DNA of 64,000 bases from Lotus japonicus. Taxonomy: Eukaryota; Streptophyta; Magnoliopsida; Fabales; Fabaceae. Shown piece by piece: positions 23,089 through 32,889 of the stretch. A program made the translations under genes and the position numbers. The notes under the pieces are model-generated. The model saw only the letters and a list, made by a program, of their open reading frames with translations, was not told the origin of the DNA and did not search any database. How positions within the stretch are numbered: the stretch's first letter is position 1; every line of letters begins with the position of its first letter. The stretch is taken from assembly GCF_012489685.1 (NCBI RefSeq), contig NC_080044.1:70170732-70234731 (forward strand), in the 5' to 3' direction.

Positions 23089-25938
23089 ATGGTGAGACAA
23101 ACCAGAAGATCTACTGCAGATGCACCTCAGTTCCCTCACATGGTAGTCGGTTTGGCAACGGGTCAAAGGGGCTCTGAGAACCCGGCACAAGAACAAGTTC
23201 AAGCTCAAGAGCAGGTTGTTCCTATTGCAGAACGGGGCTGTGCCGTTCACTGTGTATTTCCTCCTGAGGAACTCCAAGTCCTTGCAGAATGGAGATTCAA
23301 CCTCGATAACTTGGCTGCAAATGGGTTTGATCTTCGTCCTGAAGTCCAAGCTCAAGGTTGGGGAAATTATTTCAATCGACTTCGAGGACCGGTGTATGAG
23401 AAATTGGTCAAGGAATTCTGGAAGCACGCAGACTGCGATGATACTCAAGTGGTATCTCATATTCTTGGCAGGAAGATCATCATCACGGAGAAGTCATTCG
23501 TGAATCTGCTAGGAGCAGAAACTGCTTATGGGTATCGGTTCCAACTGACGGAATCGAAGCTGAAACCCAGCACCAAGGACATCGTCAACAAGGCCCTGTA
23601 CACCACCTTCAAACCGGGCAAGACGAGTTACAAGGTGATGGACCTTCACCCCAAACTCAGGATCTGGCACAAGATCCTGCTCAACTGCATCAATCAGAGA
23701 CCGAAGGGCAGTTCTCCAGATTACATCAACTTCAACCAGAAGGCGATGCTGTTTTTCATTCAAGACAAGGAGAAGATCTGCCTTCCCTACTTCCTGTTCT
23801 CCTATTTGAAGGAATGCATCCGGAAGTCTCGCACCACCGCCTCCATCAAGTCTGCAATCAAATATATCCCTTTTGGGAGGCTGCTCTCAGACTTTCTCAT
23901 TGAAAGCAACTTGGTGCAAGATTTGATCAATGCTGGTTGCACAGAGGATTTGAGCACCATTGTCAGTGATGTCTTCACTGCAAACTCCTTGAAGAAGATG
24001 GGCTTAATCCAGAAGAAGATTGCTCCTGCTCATGAAGACACATCTTCTGAGATCAGAGGAAGAAGAATGCCTCTGAATGACTACCCTCTGTGGACTCAAG
24101 CAGACCATCCTGACGCCATCAGATGCTATGTTGAAGACCTCAGGGCTCAAGGATTCGAGATTGACCTTGATGATTTTGTCAGCAGACTTCCACCAGCACC
24201 AGAGTTTCCTTCTCCTCCCAAGAAGAAAACCAAGAGGAAGATGATTCTGGAAGAATCCTCAGAGGAATCTGATGTCCCTCTGGTCAAGAAGCCGAAGAGC
24301 AAGCCTGATGATGATGATGGTGATGATAGTGAGGATGGTCCTCCTAAGAAGAAGCAGAAGAAAGTCAGAATTGTGGTGAAGCCTACTCGGGTGGAACCAG
24401 CTGCTGCAGTGGTCAGAAGGACTGAAGCTCCTGCCAGAGTGACTCGATCATCAGCACATTCAAGTAAGCCTGCACTTGCTTCTGATGATGATTTGAATTT
24501 ATTTGATGCACTTCCTATTTCTGCCTTGCTTCAACACTCCTCAAATCCCCTCACTCCTATTCCTGAATCCCAGCCAGCCGCACAAACCACCACTCCACCA
24601 CATTCCCCAAGATCTTCCTTCTTTCAACCTTCTCCTACTGAAGCACCTCTCTGGAATTTGCTTCAGACCCAAACCTCTAGGTCAGAAGATCCAACCTCTC
24701 TCCTTACCATTCCATACGACCCATTATCTTCTGAACCCATCATCCCTGACCAACCCGAGCCCAACCAAACAGAACCACAACCCAGAACGTATGATCCCTC
24801 TGCTCCCAGAGCATCAGCACGTCCTGCTGCCAGAACCACGGATACAGACTCTTCAACAGCCTTCACACCTGTATCCTTCCCAATCAATGTCATTGACTCT
24901 CCTCCCTCCAATACCTCTGAATCAATTAGAAAATTCATGGAGGTTAGGAAAGAGAAGGTATCTGCCTTGGAAGAGTATTACCTTACCTGTCCAAGCCCTA
25001 GGCAATATCCTGGCCCTAGACCTGAACGTCTAGTTGACCCAGATGAACCTATCTTGGCCAATCCTATCCAAGAGGCAGACCCTTTAGTTCAACAAGCTCA
25101 CCCTGTCCCTGACCAACAAGAGCCAATTCAACCAGACCCTGAACCCGAACAATCAGTGTCTAACCAATCCTCGGTTAGATCACCTCATCCTCTGGTTGAA
25201 ACTTCAGACCCTCACCGTGGAACCTCTGAACCCAATGCTCCCATAATTAACATTGGTTCTCCACAAGGTGCCTCTGAAGCTCATAGCAGCAATCACCCAG
25301 CCTCTCCTGAAACCAACCTCTCCATCATTCCCTATACTCACCTCCAACCCACATCTCTTTCTGAATGCATCAATATTTTCTATCATGAAGCCTCCTTGAG
25401 GCTCCGCAATGTGCACGGTCAGACTGACCTCAGTGAGAATGCTGAAAGTGTGGCTGATGAGTGGAACAATTTGAGCACTTGGCTAGTGGCTCAGTTTCCA
25501 ATTATGATGCAGCTCCTGCATGCAGAGGGAAGTCAGAGGATTGAGGCTGCAAAGCAAAGGTTTGCTAGAAGGGTGGCTCTTCATGAACTAGAACAGAGAA
25601 ATAAGCTTCTTGAAGCTATTGAAGAAGCCAAGAGAAAGAAAGAACAAGCAGAAGAAGCTGCCCGTCAAGCAGCAGCTCAGGCTGAACAAGCCAGACTTGA
25701 GGCAGAGCGTCTTGAAGCTGAGGCTGAGGCAGAGCGACTTGCACCAGTTATGTTTACTCCTGCTGCTTCTGCTTCCATTCCAGAACCTCAAGCTGCTCAG
25801 AATGTTCCTTCCAGTTCTACTCAGACAAGCTCTTCCAGACTCGACATCATGGAACAACGTCTTGACACTCATGAATCCATGCTGCTTGAGATGAAGCAAA
25901 TGATGATGGAACTTCTGCGACGCTCTGACAAACCTTAG
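23089..25938 (+). CDS. Envelope-like third ORF of the SIRE element
   Basis: 949 residues from ATG 23089 (AAAATGG context); an in-frame upstream ATG at 22933 would add 52 mostly hydrophobic residues. It lies 440 bp after pol, where SIRE/Maximus elements carry a so-called envelope-like ORF. Residues 1 to about 380 look globular and include EEYLQ-like and WGNYFNRL segments. A basic/acidic region with KKKTKRK and KKKQKK (possible nuclear signals) and a long Pro/Ser/Glu-rich stretch follow. A C-terminal coiled coil rich in EEAKRKKEQAEEAARQ ends near residue 940. I see no convincing membrane anchor in the 949-residue form, so a true envelope role is unproven. The frame is intact. Confidence 0.8.
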   Translation: MVRQTRRSTADAPQFPHMVVGLATGQRGSENPAQEQVQAQEQVVPIAERGCAVHCVFPPEELQVLAEWRFNLDNLAANGFDLRPEVQAQGWGNYFNRLRGPVYEKLVKEFWKHADCDDTQVVSHILGRKIIITEKSFVNLLGAETAYGYRFQLTESKLKPSTKDIVNKALYTTFKPGKTSYKVMDLHPKLRIWHKILLNCINQRPKGSSPDYINFNQKAMLFFIQDKEKICLPYFLFSYLKECIRKSRTTASIKSAIKYIPFGRLLSDFLIESNLVQDLINAGCTEDLSTIVSDVFTANSLKKMGLIQKKIAPAHEDTSSEIRGRRMPLNDYPLWTQADHPDAIRCYVEDLRAQGFEIDLDDFVSRLPPAPEFPSPPKKKTKRKMILEESSEESDVPLVKKPKSKPDDDDGDDSEDGPPKKKQKKVRIVVKPTRVEPAAAVVRRTEAPARVTRSSAHSSKPALASDDDLNLFDALPISALLQHSSNPLTPIPESQPAAQTTTPPHSPRSSFFQPSPTEAPLWNLLQTQTSRSEDPTSLLTIPYDPLSSEPIIPDQPEPNQTEPQPRTYDPSAPRASARPAARTTDTDSSTAFTPVSFPINVIDSPPSNTSESIRKFMEVRKEKVSALEEYYLTCPSPRQYPGPRPERLVDPDEPILANPIQEADPLVQQAHPVPDQQEPIQPDPEPEQSVSNQSSVRSPHPLVETSDPHRGTSEPNAPIINIGSPQGASEAHSSNHPASPETNLSIIPYTHLQPTSLSECINIFYHEASLRLRNVHGQTDLSENAESVADEWNNLSTWLVAQFPIMMQLLHAEGSQRIEAAKQRFARRVALHELEQRNKLLEAIEEAKRKKEQAEEAARQAAAQAEQARLEAERLEAEAEAERLAPVMFTPAASASIPEPQAAQNVPSSSTQTSSSRLDIMEQRLDTHESMLLEMKQMMMELLRRSDKP

Positions 25939-26089
25939 TTTTAGGATCTATTCTTTTTCTTCTTTTTCGTTACCTTTGTTTTATCTTCTTATTAAACTCT
26001 GTTTCTTTTATTTACTTATTTTAATTTGTTCGTTTGTGATTATATATGCATAACTATATACTTCTGTCACATATGTTTGCTAAACTCGT

Positions 26090-26095
26090 TTTATT
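26090..26095 (-). terminator. Polyadenylation signal AATAAA of the antisense ORF
   Basis: AATAAA on the minus strand, 47 bp beyond the antisense stop codon. Confidence 0.45.
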
Positions 26096-26141
26096 CATAA
26101 TTGTTCTATGTTTACATCATATTTCTTTACATCATATAAAT

Positions 26142-26534
26142 CTAGAATGGAGGATCCCTCCTCATTCTTCTGCACTCCTGGCGCTGCTCTGACCTATTCT
26201 TCTCCAGACGCTCCAGTACATGCTGGATGTCGTTGAGTCTGACCTTTAGCTCATCTTTCTCCAGAATCTCTTCTGAAGTCCTGAGCTTCTCTTCCAAGAC
26301 TTCTTTTTCTTCCAGCAGCTTGAGTTCAAGCCGGCTGAGTTCTTGCACCTCCTCCACGAAGGCAAGAAATTCCTTCAGGTCTCTCTCCAACTCTGGACGC
26401 AGGTCCTCTTCCAGCAGTGTCCGTGTCAGCTCCGCGATGGTAGTTTCACCCTCTGGATGCCTGATGTTCAGGAACAAGTCCTCTTCAAAGGCCTTATTCC
26501 TCAGCTCTTCTAGTGCTACGTTGTATGATGCCAT
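26142..26534 (-). CDS. Antisense ORF inside the SIRE element (coiled-coil protein)
   Basis: A 130-residue minus-strand frame from ATG 26534 (an upstream in-frame ATG at 26585 would add 17 residues). The protein is strongly charged: MASYNVALEELRNKAFEED, then a Leu/Glu-rich heptad region from about residue 50 to 115 (ELKLLEEKEVLEEKLRTSEE) and an Arg-rich end. A TATAAA box at 26596-26591 lies 57 bp upstream, and AATAAA at 26095-26090 lies about 47 bp downstream of the stop, so it looks like a compact, independent transcription unit opposing the element's own transcript. I do not recognise the family. Antisense extra ORFs are known in Tat/Ogre gypsy elements; I cannot recall one described for SIRE. 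Confidence 0.6.
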   Translation of the reverse strand: MASYNVALEELRNKAFEEDLFLNIRHPEGETTIAELTRTLLEEDLRPELERDLKEFLAFVEEVQELSRLELKLLEEKEVLEEKLRTSEEILEKDELKVRLNDIQHVLERLEKNRSEQRQECRRMRRDPPF

Positions 26535-26590
26535 TTTTTTTTTACTGAAAATTATTCGAGGTGTGAAGCTTATCTTTCTCTCCAACGCTT

Positions 26591-26596
26591 TTTATA
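26591..26596 (-). promoter_or_regulatory. TATA box of the antisense ORF
   Basis: CCTATAAAAAGCG on the minus strand, a near-consensus plant TATA box, is placed 57 bp before the antisense ATG. Confidence 0.55.
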
Positions 26597-26599
26597 GGC

Positions 26600-27323
26600 T
26601 TCACTTTCTTCCTTCAAGTTAATGCTCTTACAGTTTCTCGAGGTTAAGTTCTTGGTAACTGACCCTTCTATTTACTCACTTGACCGGTGGTAAACGCTCA
26701 TCCCTTGCATTAACTCTTCTATTTATTTTCGCCTAACTCTGATTCTTACATCGTTTTCTTTTTCTTTTAAACTTAGACCTTCTCTAAGGGGGAGTACCTT
26801 GTACTTCAAGCTAAGTTTTTCACACCCCAAGCTTTTTGCTTATGACAAAAAGGGGGAGTAAACCCAGTTTTTGATGTGTAAGATGTGTTAGTGTGACTTA
26901 TTTTTCCTTTGGAGATTTTAAGAGTTCCACCTTCATGACCTTAGATGTGTCACTGGGCAAATACAAGGAATACATTTCACTTCTTCTGAAGTGATTCTAA
27001 GTTGACTCTGATACCCAAGACTCTGATACCTTGTCCATGACTCTGATCACTTATGCGCTCTGTTTATTCGTTTTTCATCTATGTCATAAGTTTTTCACTC
27101 TGAACTCTTATATCATTTAGCTCAGAATCTAGACTTTACTAACGTTTTCATCAAGCATTAGACTCAGGGGGAGCTAAGCTCAGAATCAAGCAGTGACTTG
27201 AATTCAGAATGAGCAAGATAAACTATTCACATCAGGATAAGTCTTATTCTATATCTCTAAACTCTGAGTGAATTCAGTTTAATGTTTAAGAATTGTTCAT
27301 CAAAAATCTTAGTTTTGTCATCA
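26600..27323 (+). other. SIRE 3' untranslated region with repeated PPT-like motifs
   Basis: No coding. The GGGGGAG core occurs at about 26789, 26851 and 27166, ahead of the real polypurine tract, together with many CTCTGA/AGAATC words shared with the LTRs. Confidence 0.6.
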
Positions 27324-27325
27324 TC

Positions 27326-27338
27326 AAAAAGGGGGAGA
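27326..27338 (+). other. Polypurine tract
   Basis: AAAAAGGGGGAGA lies directly before the 3' LTR (with one T between). It is the plus-strand priming site. Confidence 0.85.
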
Positions 27339-27339
27339 T

Positions 27340-28544
27340 TGTAAGATCAAGTTTTGATCTAGTAGTACAACTCTATGTTTTGATGATTACAAGTTAACCT
27401 TTTGATATGAACAATTGTGGTACTCTAACGTGTTTTTCTGAGTGTGCTATTTACAGGCTCTGACCTCAACTCAATCTCACACAAATCAGAAGCACTGTGT
27501 ATAAAGGGTAACCCAAGCAACGCTTTCGCATTCACCATGTTCAGTATGAACAGTGGAAAAGCTTCAGAAGTTCTGAAGCTATACAAACTCTGATGTGGAC
27601 TCAGTCGCTAGAAGCTCTGAAGATCCAGAAGTTCTGATAACCAAGAAACACTGAAGGTTCAGATGTTCTGATGGTGTAGAAGACTCTGAAGATCCAGAAG
27701 CTGAATAGTGGAAACTCTGAAGTCCAGAAGCAAGAAACTCTGAAGGCCATGTTCTTCCCTCTGAGTTCAGAATCAGAAGATACAATGGTCAGAGGATCTG
27801 TGCTTTCCCTCTGACTCTGATCAACCGGCTTCACAAGTTCCAATATGAAGCATTCCCCTGATCAGAAGTCTCCTAGGTTAAAAGGTCAAGTCGCTATCCA
27901 AGTACAAAAGCAAGTGTACCTTCCTGACGACCTACCTAACGTTCTCAGCCACAGCAGAAGCTAGATTTTCCAGAACTGCCCTCCAACGGTAGCATTTTCC
28001 ATGCAACGCTCAACCCTAATCCTTGGAGTATATATAGAGGCTGAAGATTGAAAGAAGCGGCTAGAAGCAACACACACGCGCAAGATATTCAAAATATTCT
28101 AAGCTTTCTTTCATCTGAAATTCATTGTGTTTACTATTAGCTTTTTAGAAGCAAATCTCTTGTAAACATTTCTTTGATAAACAGTTTGTTTAGTTCCTTT
28201 AGGAGATCAAGGTTGATCGGATCCTAGAGAAGACTAAGAGAGTGAATCTTAGTGTGAGCTAAGCCAGTGTAATTGTTAGTCACTTGTAGGTTTCAAGTGC
28301 AGTTGTAACTCTTACCTGATTAGTGGATTGCCTTCATTCTAAGAAGGAAGAAATCACCTTAACGGGTGGACTGGAGTAGCTTGAGTGATTTATCAAGTGA
28401 ACCAGGATAAAATCCTTGTGTGCTTTTCTATCTCTAATCTTTAGCACTTAAGTTCTCGAAAGATTTGTCTAAATCTTTAAGGTGGTAGTTTTGTACTGAA
28501 AACGTTATTCAAACCCCCCCTTTCTACCGTTTTTCATACCTTCA
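27340..28544 (+). repeat. 3' LTR of the SIRE element
   Basis: 1205 bp, the same length as the 5' LTR. Reading both copies side by side I find four differences (5' LTR positions about 16530, 17090, 17126 and 17278). Confidence 0.95.
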
Positions 28545-28549
28545 GACGA

Positions 28550-29022
28550 TAACACAAATCATAGATATAAGAAATTATCAACATATTAATCTTAAAAATT
28601 AATGTGATAGTAGCACAAATCAGGATTGTGTAAGATATATCATAAAGTAAAATATTATTGTGTTTATTCCAACTAAGTAGGGATGACAATGTGTAGGTAC
28701 TATAGTACCATCTCCATAACCGCGTTTTTAAAAATTACATGTACCCGTCTCCATACTCACGTGGGTAGCAACTCGAAGCTCTTCACCTTTAGACAATTCA
28801 ATATCATTATAGGAAGCTATCCATCTTTGCCAAAATCTAAATCTATGGATGACAATGGGTCTTAAAATCATAGGGTACCCGCAAAAAATATCCACTATGG
28901 GTAGGGTAAAAAACCGCTAAATGGGTATGAGGTTGAATATAGATAATTACCCGCAAAAAATAGAGGGTATGGGTGCGGGTATGGGTACTATAGTACCCAA
29001 CCGGCCCATATCCGCACACACA

Positions 29023-29080
<58 letters not shown>

Positions 29081-30580
29081 TAGGAATATATTAACAAATT
29101 AACTTAAGCTATAGCTTTCAAACTCACTCTTTTTAAAAAAAAAAGTTTGGGATATATTAATTAATCCTCTAAAAATAAATAATAAATAAATTAAGATAAA
29201 ATCAAGAAATAAACCACCTAAATCCTAATCAAATCTAAAATTTAAAAATGTATTTTTTTTTACTCTAAAAATAAATCAAAAATAAATTAAGATAAAATCA
29301 AGAAATAAACAACATAAATCCTAATCAAATCTAAAATTTTAAAATGTATTTTTTTATGAGAATTAATCTGAGAATGACACGTGTTATTTTTTTTTCCAAT
29401 TAGTGAATATTCTGCACCCTAGAAGATTTTCTTTTCCTCAATCCTTTTGCTTTTGATTAAGAAGATAAAAGCATGAATCCTTAAAGCATATGACATCTTA
29501 CAATTAGTTGAAGAACAAAATCAATTCATGAAGAAGATTGAAACAGAAACCCAAAATGAAGTCTTGAAGAACAAAATACCTTCTTTCACCAATTTGAAAG
29601 GACTGTGGTGAAAGAATTGTATTTAGTGTATTTGTGAATATTGGGGTGGAGCCCTTGTGAAACAAAAAATCAAAGAAACATTCAGTCAAGAGAAACAAAA
29701 AATGATGTATTGCCCCATATGTGCGCACCCCAGCAAATTATCTATATATGTAAGAAAAAAACAAAATAATTCTCTCACCCAAAATAATTGTGGTTACTTC
29801 ACCAATAAACTTATACTAACAATCAATTTAAATTGAACTTAAGGAAATATATAGAGTAAAGTAAGATAAGTCACCCAATTGGCATACTAAAACATGAGTA
29901 TAGGCAAAACTAATGAGTTTGAGGAAAACATGAACCAACCTTAAGAATGAGCTAACCATACTCATGAAGATTAAATGTGAGCTCTTCATATGCTTTCATC
30001 AATTTGACTGACCTGTGCATCATTAAAAAAAAATTAGTAAGTTGTGCATCATTTACATACAGTGCAAATAGTATGCTTATACACACAGCTCAAACATGAT
30101 GAATAAAAATGTGCAAAATTTGAGAAATGAATATAAATTCGGGCTATCCTAAGTTTCGTAAATTTCTATAAATTATACTAAAATCTGGTTTAGAATGGCT
30201 TCAAACGCATGGATTTCTACAAACTATACTTAAATCTGGTTTAAAAAAATACAAAAGCGGAAGTAGAACAATAGAAAAAACATTACGTCTTCAACAATGA
30301 TTCGTTAAAGGGTCTATGCAAAAATTTGTAAACTTTTGAATCAAAACACACAAAATATGTGAAATTTAAGAATCCATGATTGAATTACGAACAAAGGATA
30401 AACTGAAATAGCACAAACCATCAATCACAACATGATAAACTCTTCTTCACGTAACATCATCTTACGGCATACCTCTGTCGTGATCGCGACATGTGGAAGA
30501 GGTAGAAATAGCAGCTATCAAATCTCTACGTGTCCATGGTAGCTTTGTAGACCCTCAGCACCAAATCAACTCCCTTTTCT
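28550..30580. other. Helitron 1 interior
   Basis: No gene recognised. 28680-29020 holds a 'gggtaccc/gggtatgggta' motif-rich repeat ending in a microsatellite; the rest is AT-rich. A minus-strand frame at 29728-29504 has no motif. Confidence 0.5.
29025..29081. repeat. (TTA)n microsatellite
   Basis: About 19 perfect TTA/ATT units directly follow a GGGTACC-rich repeat, as often seen at the tail of retroposed elements. Confidence 0.95.
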
Positions 30581-30589
30581 TAGAATTAG

Positions 30590-31440
30590 CATTAAATAAA
30601 TAATAAGATAAATTAAGATAAAATCAAGAAATAAACAACCTAAATTTTAAAAAGGTACTAAATAAAGATAGATAAAAACTACCAAAATCTAGCAAATCAC
30701 AATAAAAAACTCATAAAATCCTGAATTAAATAAAAATATGAAAATTCAATAAAAATACCATAAAAATTCATTTATACTCTAAATGTAACTCAAAAATAAA
30801 ATAAAATATTTCATAAAATTAAAATTAAATAAATAATAAATAGGGATAGATAAAAACTATCAAAATCTAGCAAATCACAATAAAAACTCCTAAAATCATG
30901 CATTAATTAAAAATTTGAAAATTCAATAAAAATTAATTATTATACTCTATAAATAAATGTAAAATAAAATAAAATATTTCCTAGAAGTAAAATTAAATAA
31001 ATAATAAGATAAAATTAAGAAATAAACAACCTAAATTCTAATCAAATCTAAAATTTAAAAAGGTGCTAAATAAAGATAGATAAAAACTACCAAGTCTAGC
31101 AAATCACAATAAAAACTCATAAAATTCTGAATTAATTAAAAATCTGAAAATTTAAGAAAATTTAATTAATATACTCTAAAAGTGAATCTAAAATAAAATA
31201 AAGTATTTTCTGGATTTAAAATAAATGATAAGATAAATTAAAATAAAATTAAGAAATAAACAACCTAAATCCCAATCAAATCTAATATTAAAAATGGTTT
31301 TAAATAAAGATAGATAAAAACTAACAAAATCTAGCAAATCACAATAAAAACTCATAAAATCCCGAATTAATAAAAAATTCGAAAATTCAATAAAAATTAA
31401 TCAATTTATTCTAAAAATAAATTTAAAATAAATTAAAAGA
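30590..31440. repeat. Tandem ~180-235 bp AT-rich array in Helitron 1
   Basis: Blocks of the type 'agatagataaaaact.ccaaaatctagcaaatcacaataaaaactc' start near 30667, 30848, 31075 and 31310, and the companion 'aagaaataaacaacctaaat' block recurs near 30629, 31016 and 31253. The same array, reversed, is in Helitron 2 (39943, 40147, 40349). Confidence 0.8.
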
Positions 31441-31716
31441 CCAAATCTTATCTTTTAAAATAATATCAATCAATTATTTTAGAATATATAAAATTAAAAC
31501 ATATATATTTTGAAAATTATATCTTCTAAAATAATATCAATTAATTAGGTTAGAATATATAAAATTAAAATATATATCAATTGGAAATTTTATCCTCTAA
31601 CAAATTGACACGTGGAATAATTTTTATGAGAATTAATCTGGGAGCGACACGTCACTAACTTGACCTGTGAGAGCGACACGTCATGCTAGAAGTTGTTCTT
31701 TTCTAATATATATAGA

Positions 31717-32238
31717 TTACTAGGTATTAAATACTTAATTAATATAAAAATTAATTCACCAGTTTTAGTTGCATCATTAAATATATTTAATATTTTTATA
31801 ATTATAAGCGCATAAATTGGAATTAATATTGTACATATTATTTAAAAGAATTAAAATATTACTTTTAAATGAGAGATTCTGGTTAATTATGCAATTTACA
31901 TTTATGAAACATATTAATGAATTTCCCTAGTTCAATTTGAAAATAGTTAAAATACAAATATTTTATTCATATAAAGTAATTTTTTTATAATTAATAAATA
32001 ATATTTTCTATAAATCCAAATCATATATATGTAAATATTTTCTACAAGGTAATAATATTTAAATTTTAAATGTTTTTGATATTTAATATTAATTATAGTT
32101 TTATATGATAATATTTACGGCTGATAATAATATAATGGTCATTAATAATTATTAAGCATTGATATTAATGTAAAACTCAGGCAAATGGTTGAGGGAATGG
32201 TCTATATATAACAAAATTCCCAATACAATAACTGACAA
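31717..32238 (+). other. Upstream region of S-protein homolog 1
   Basis: AT-rich sequence closely similar to 38566-39072, so both genes were copied together with their promoters. A TCTATATATAAC at about 32200-32211 is a likely TATA box, about 30 bp before the ATG. Confidence 0.6.
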
Positions 32239-32658
32239 ATGGTTCATCAAAGTGAAATGGGTCTATTTACAAAAGTTTTTCTTTTACTATGCATGTTCGT
32301 GTTGACATCCGCCAGAACCGATTTTCATTTTTTTCCGAAATCACATGTGACAGTCATAAATTCTTTGAAGGGGAACTTGGACCTAACCATTCACATCAAG
32401 TCTGCAGATGATGATCTTGGAAGGCGCATTCTGCCTCCTGGTCACTCATTTGATTGGGGTTTTAGTCCTGGTCTTTTTACCAATACACAATTTTATGGTA
32501 CATTTCAGTGGCAAAATGTCATTGAATGGTTCGATATATACATAGAAACAAGGGATGATGGAAAGTGTACTAATTGTGTTTGGTTTATAAAGCAAGAAGG
32601 ACCATGTTTGAAGGCATACAACGGTAAATTGTCATGTTTTCCATGGAATAAAAATTAG
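32239..32658 (+). CDS. S-protein homolog (SPH, plant self-incompatibility S1 family) 1
   Basis: A 139-residue intronless protein with an N-terminal signal peptide (LFTKVFLLLCMFVLTSA, cleavage near residue 26), hence probably secreted. Family motifs are HVTVINSL, LDLTIHIKSADDDLG, HSFDWGF, FQWQN, EWFDIYI and CVWFIKQEGPC. S1-family proteins include the Papaver pollen-recognition determinant; most plant homologs have unknown roles as small secreted ligands or floral and stress proteins. Remaining cysteines are 110, 113, 123 and 133. Cysteines usually found in the 'HCKS' and 'FFC' positions are Ile and Gly here. A second in-frame Met at residue 7 is an alternative start. It is a duplicate of 39073-39510. 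Confidence 0.9.
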   Translation: MVHQSEMGLFTKVFLLLCMFVLTSARTDFHFFPKSHVTVINSLKGNLDLTIHIKSADDDLGRRILPPGHSFDWGFSPGLFTNTQFYGTFQWQNVIEWFDIYIETRDDGKCTNCVWFIKQEGPCLKAYNGKLSCFPWNKN

Positions 32659-32814
32659 AAATTGTTTAGATTTGAATTTACTACAAATCAATAAGTTGTA
32701 TATCAGGGGTTTAATTAAATAGTGATGAATAAAAATTAACTTCTAGTATATATCTCATTCCTTTTCTTTTTAGACTAATTTGTCAACTTCTTTTTATTTC
32801 ATTTAGGCTGAAAA

Positions 32815-32878
32815 ACGGAAGATTTGAACCTAGGACCCTGTACTAGCAAAACACACACACTTTATTAGTTGAGCTACA
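32815..32878 (-). mobile_element. Probable SINE head (tRNA-like)
   Basis: Read on the minus strand, GTGTAGCTCAACTAATAAAG (A box region) is followed by GGTTCAAATCT (B box). The matching sequence after S-protein homolog 2 lacks it: the duplicates diverge at about 32806. This supports an insertion after the duplication. No TSD was resolved. Confidence 0.45.
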
Positions 32879-32889
32879 CAAATAATTGA

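Larger units (their letters stand above)
16466..28544 (+). mobile_element. SIRE/Maximus-type Ty1-copia retrotransposon, complete
   Basis: A 12,079-bp element with two 1205-bp LTRs, a perfect 5-bp TSD GACGA (16461-16465 and 28545-28549), a tRNA-Met primer site, gag, pol, an envelope-like ORF, an antisense ORF and a polypurine tract before the 3' LTR. By eye the LTRs differ at only four positions, all transitions, so the insertion is very recent. It interrupts Helitron 1; the uninterrupted site is preserved in Helitron 2 near 42165-42175. Gene order and the third ORF after pol place it in the SIRE lineage. Confidence 0.95.
16258..31716 (-). mobile_element. Helitron 1, split by a copia element
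   Basis: On the minus strand the element starts TCTATATATATTAG (31716 downward) and ends with a GC-rich hairpin CCCGTGCAACGCGCGGG, a short spacer and CTAG (16261-16258), the classic Helitron 3' end. It sits between A16257 and T31717. The related unoccupied site is at 38565/38566, in the duplicated S-protein unit. Removing the copia insertion (16466-28544) and one TSD leaves about 3375 bp. The last about 200 bp match the 3' end of Helitron 2 (about 42170-42374) almost base for base. No Rep/helicase is visible, so it is non-autonomous. Confidence 0.88.

Noticed and set aside
24503..25033. 176-codon frame inside the envelope-like ORF
   Set aside because: Overlapping frame of a Pro/Ser-rich coding region; no separate start context or motif.
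26142..26622. Plus-strand Ser-rich 131-codon frame opposite the antisense ORF
   Set aside because: Its Ser/Leu composition is what a Glu/Arg-rich coiled coil gives on the opposite strand; no plus-strand start signal favours it.
32820..32878. A functional tRNA gene on the minus strand
   Set aside because: Only A- and B-box-like parts are present and no cloverleaf closes; a SINE head fits better.
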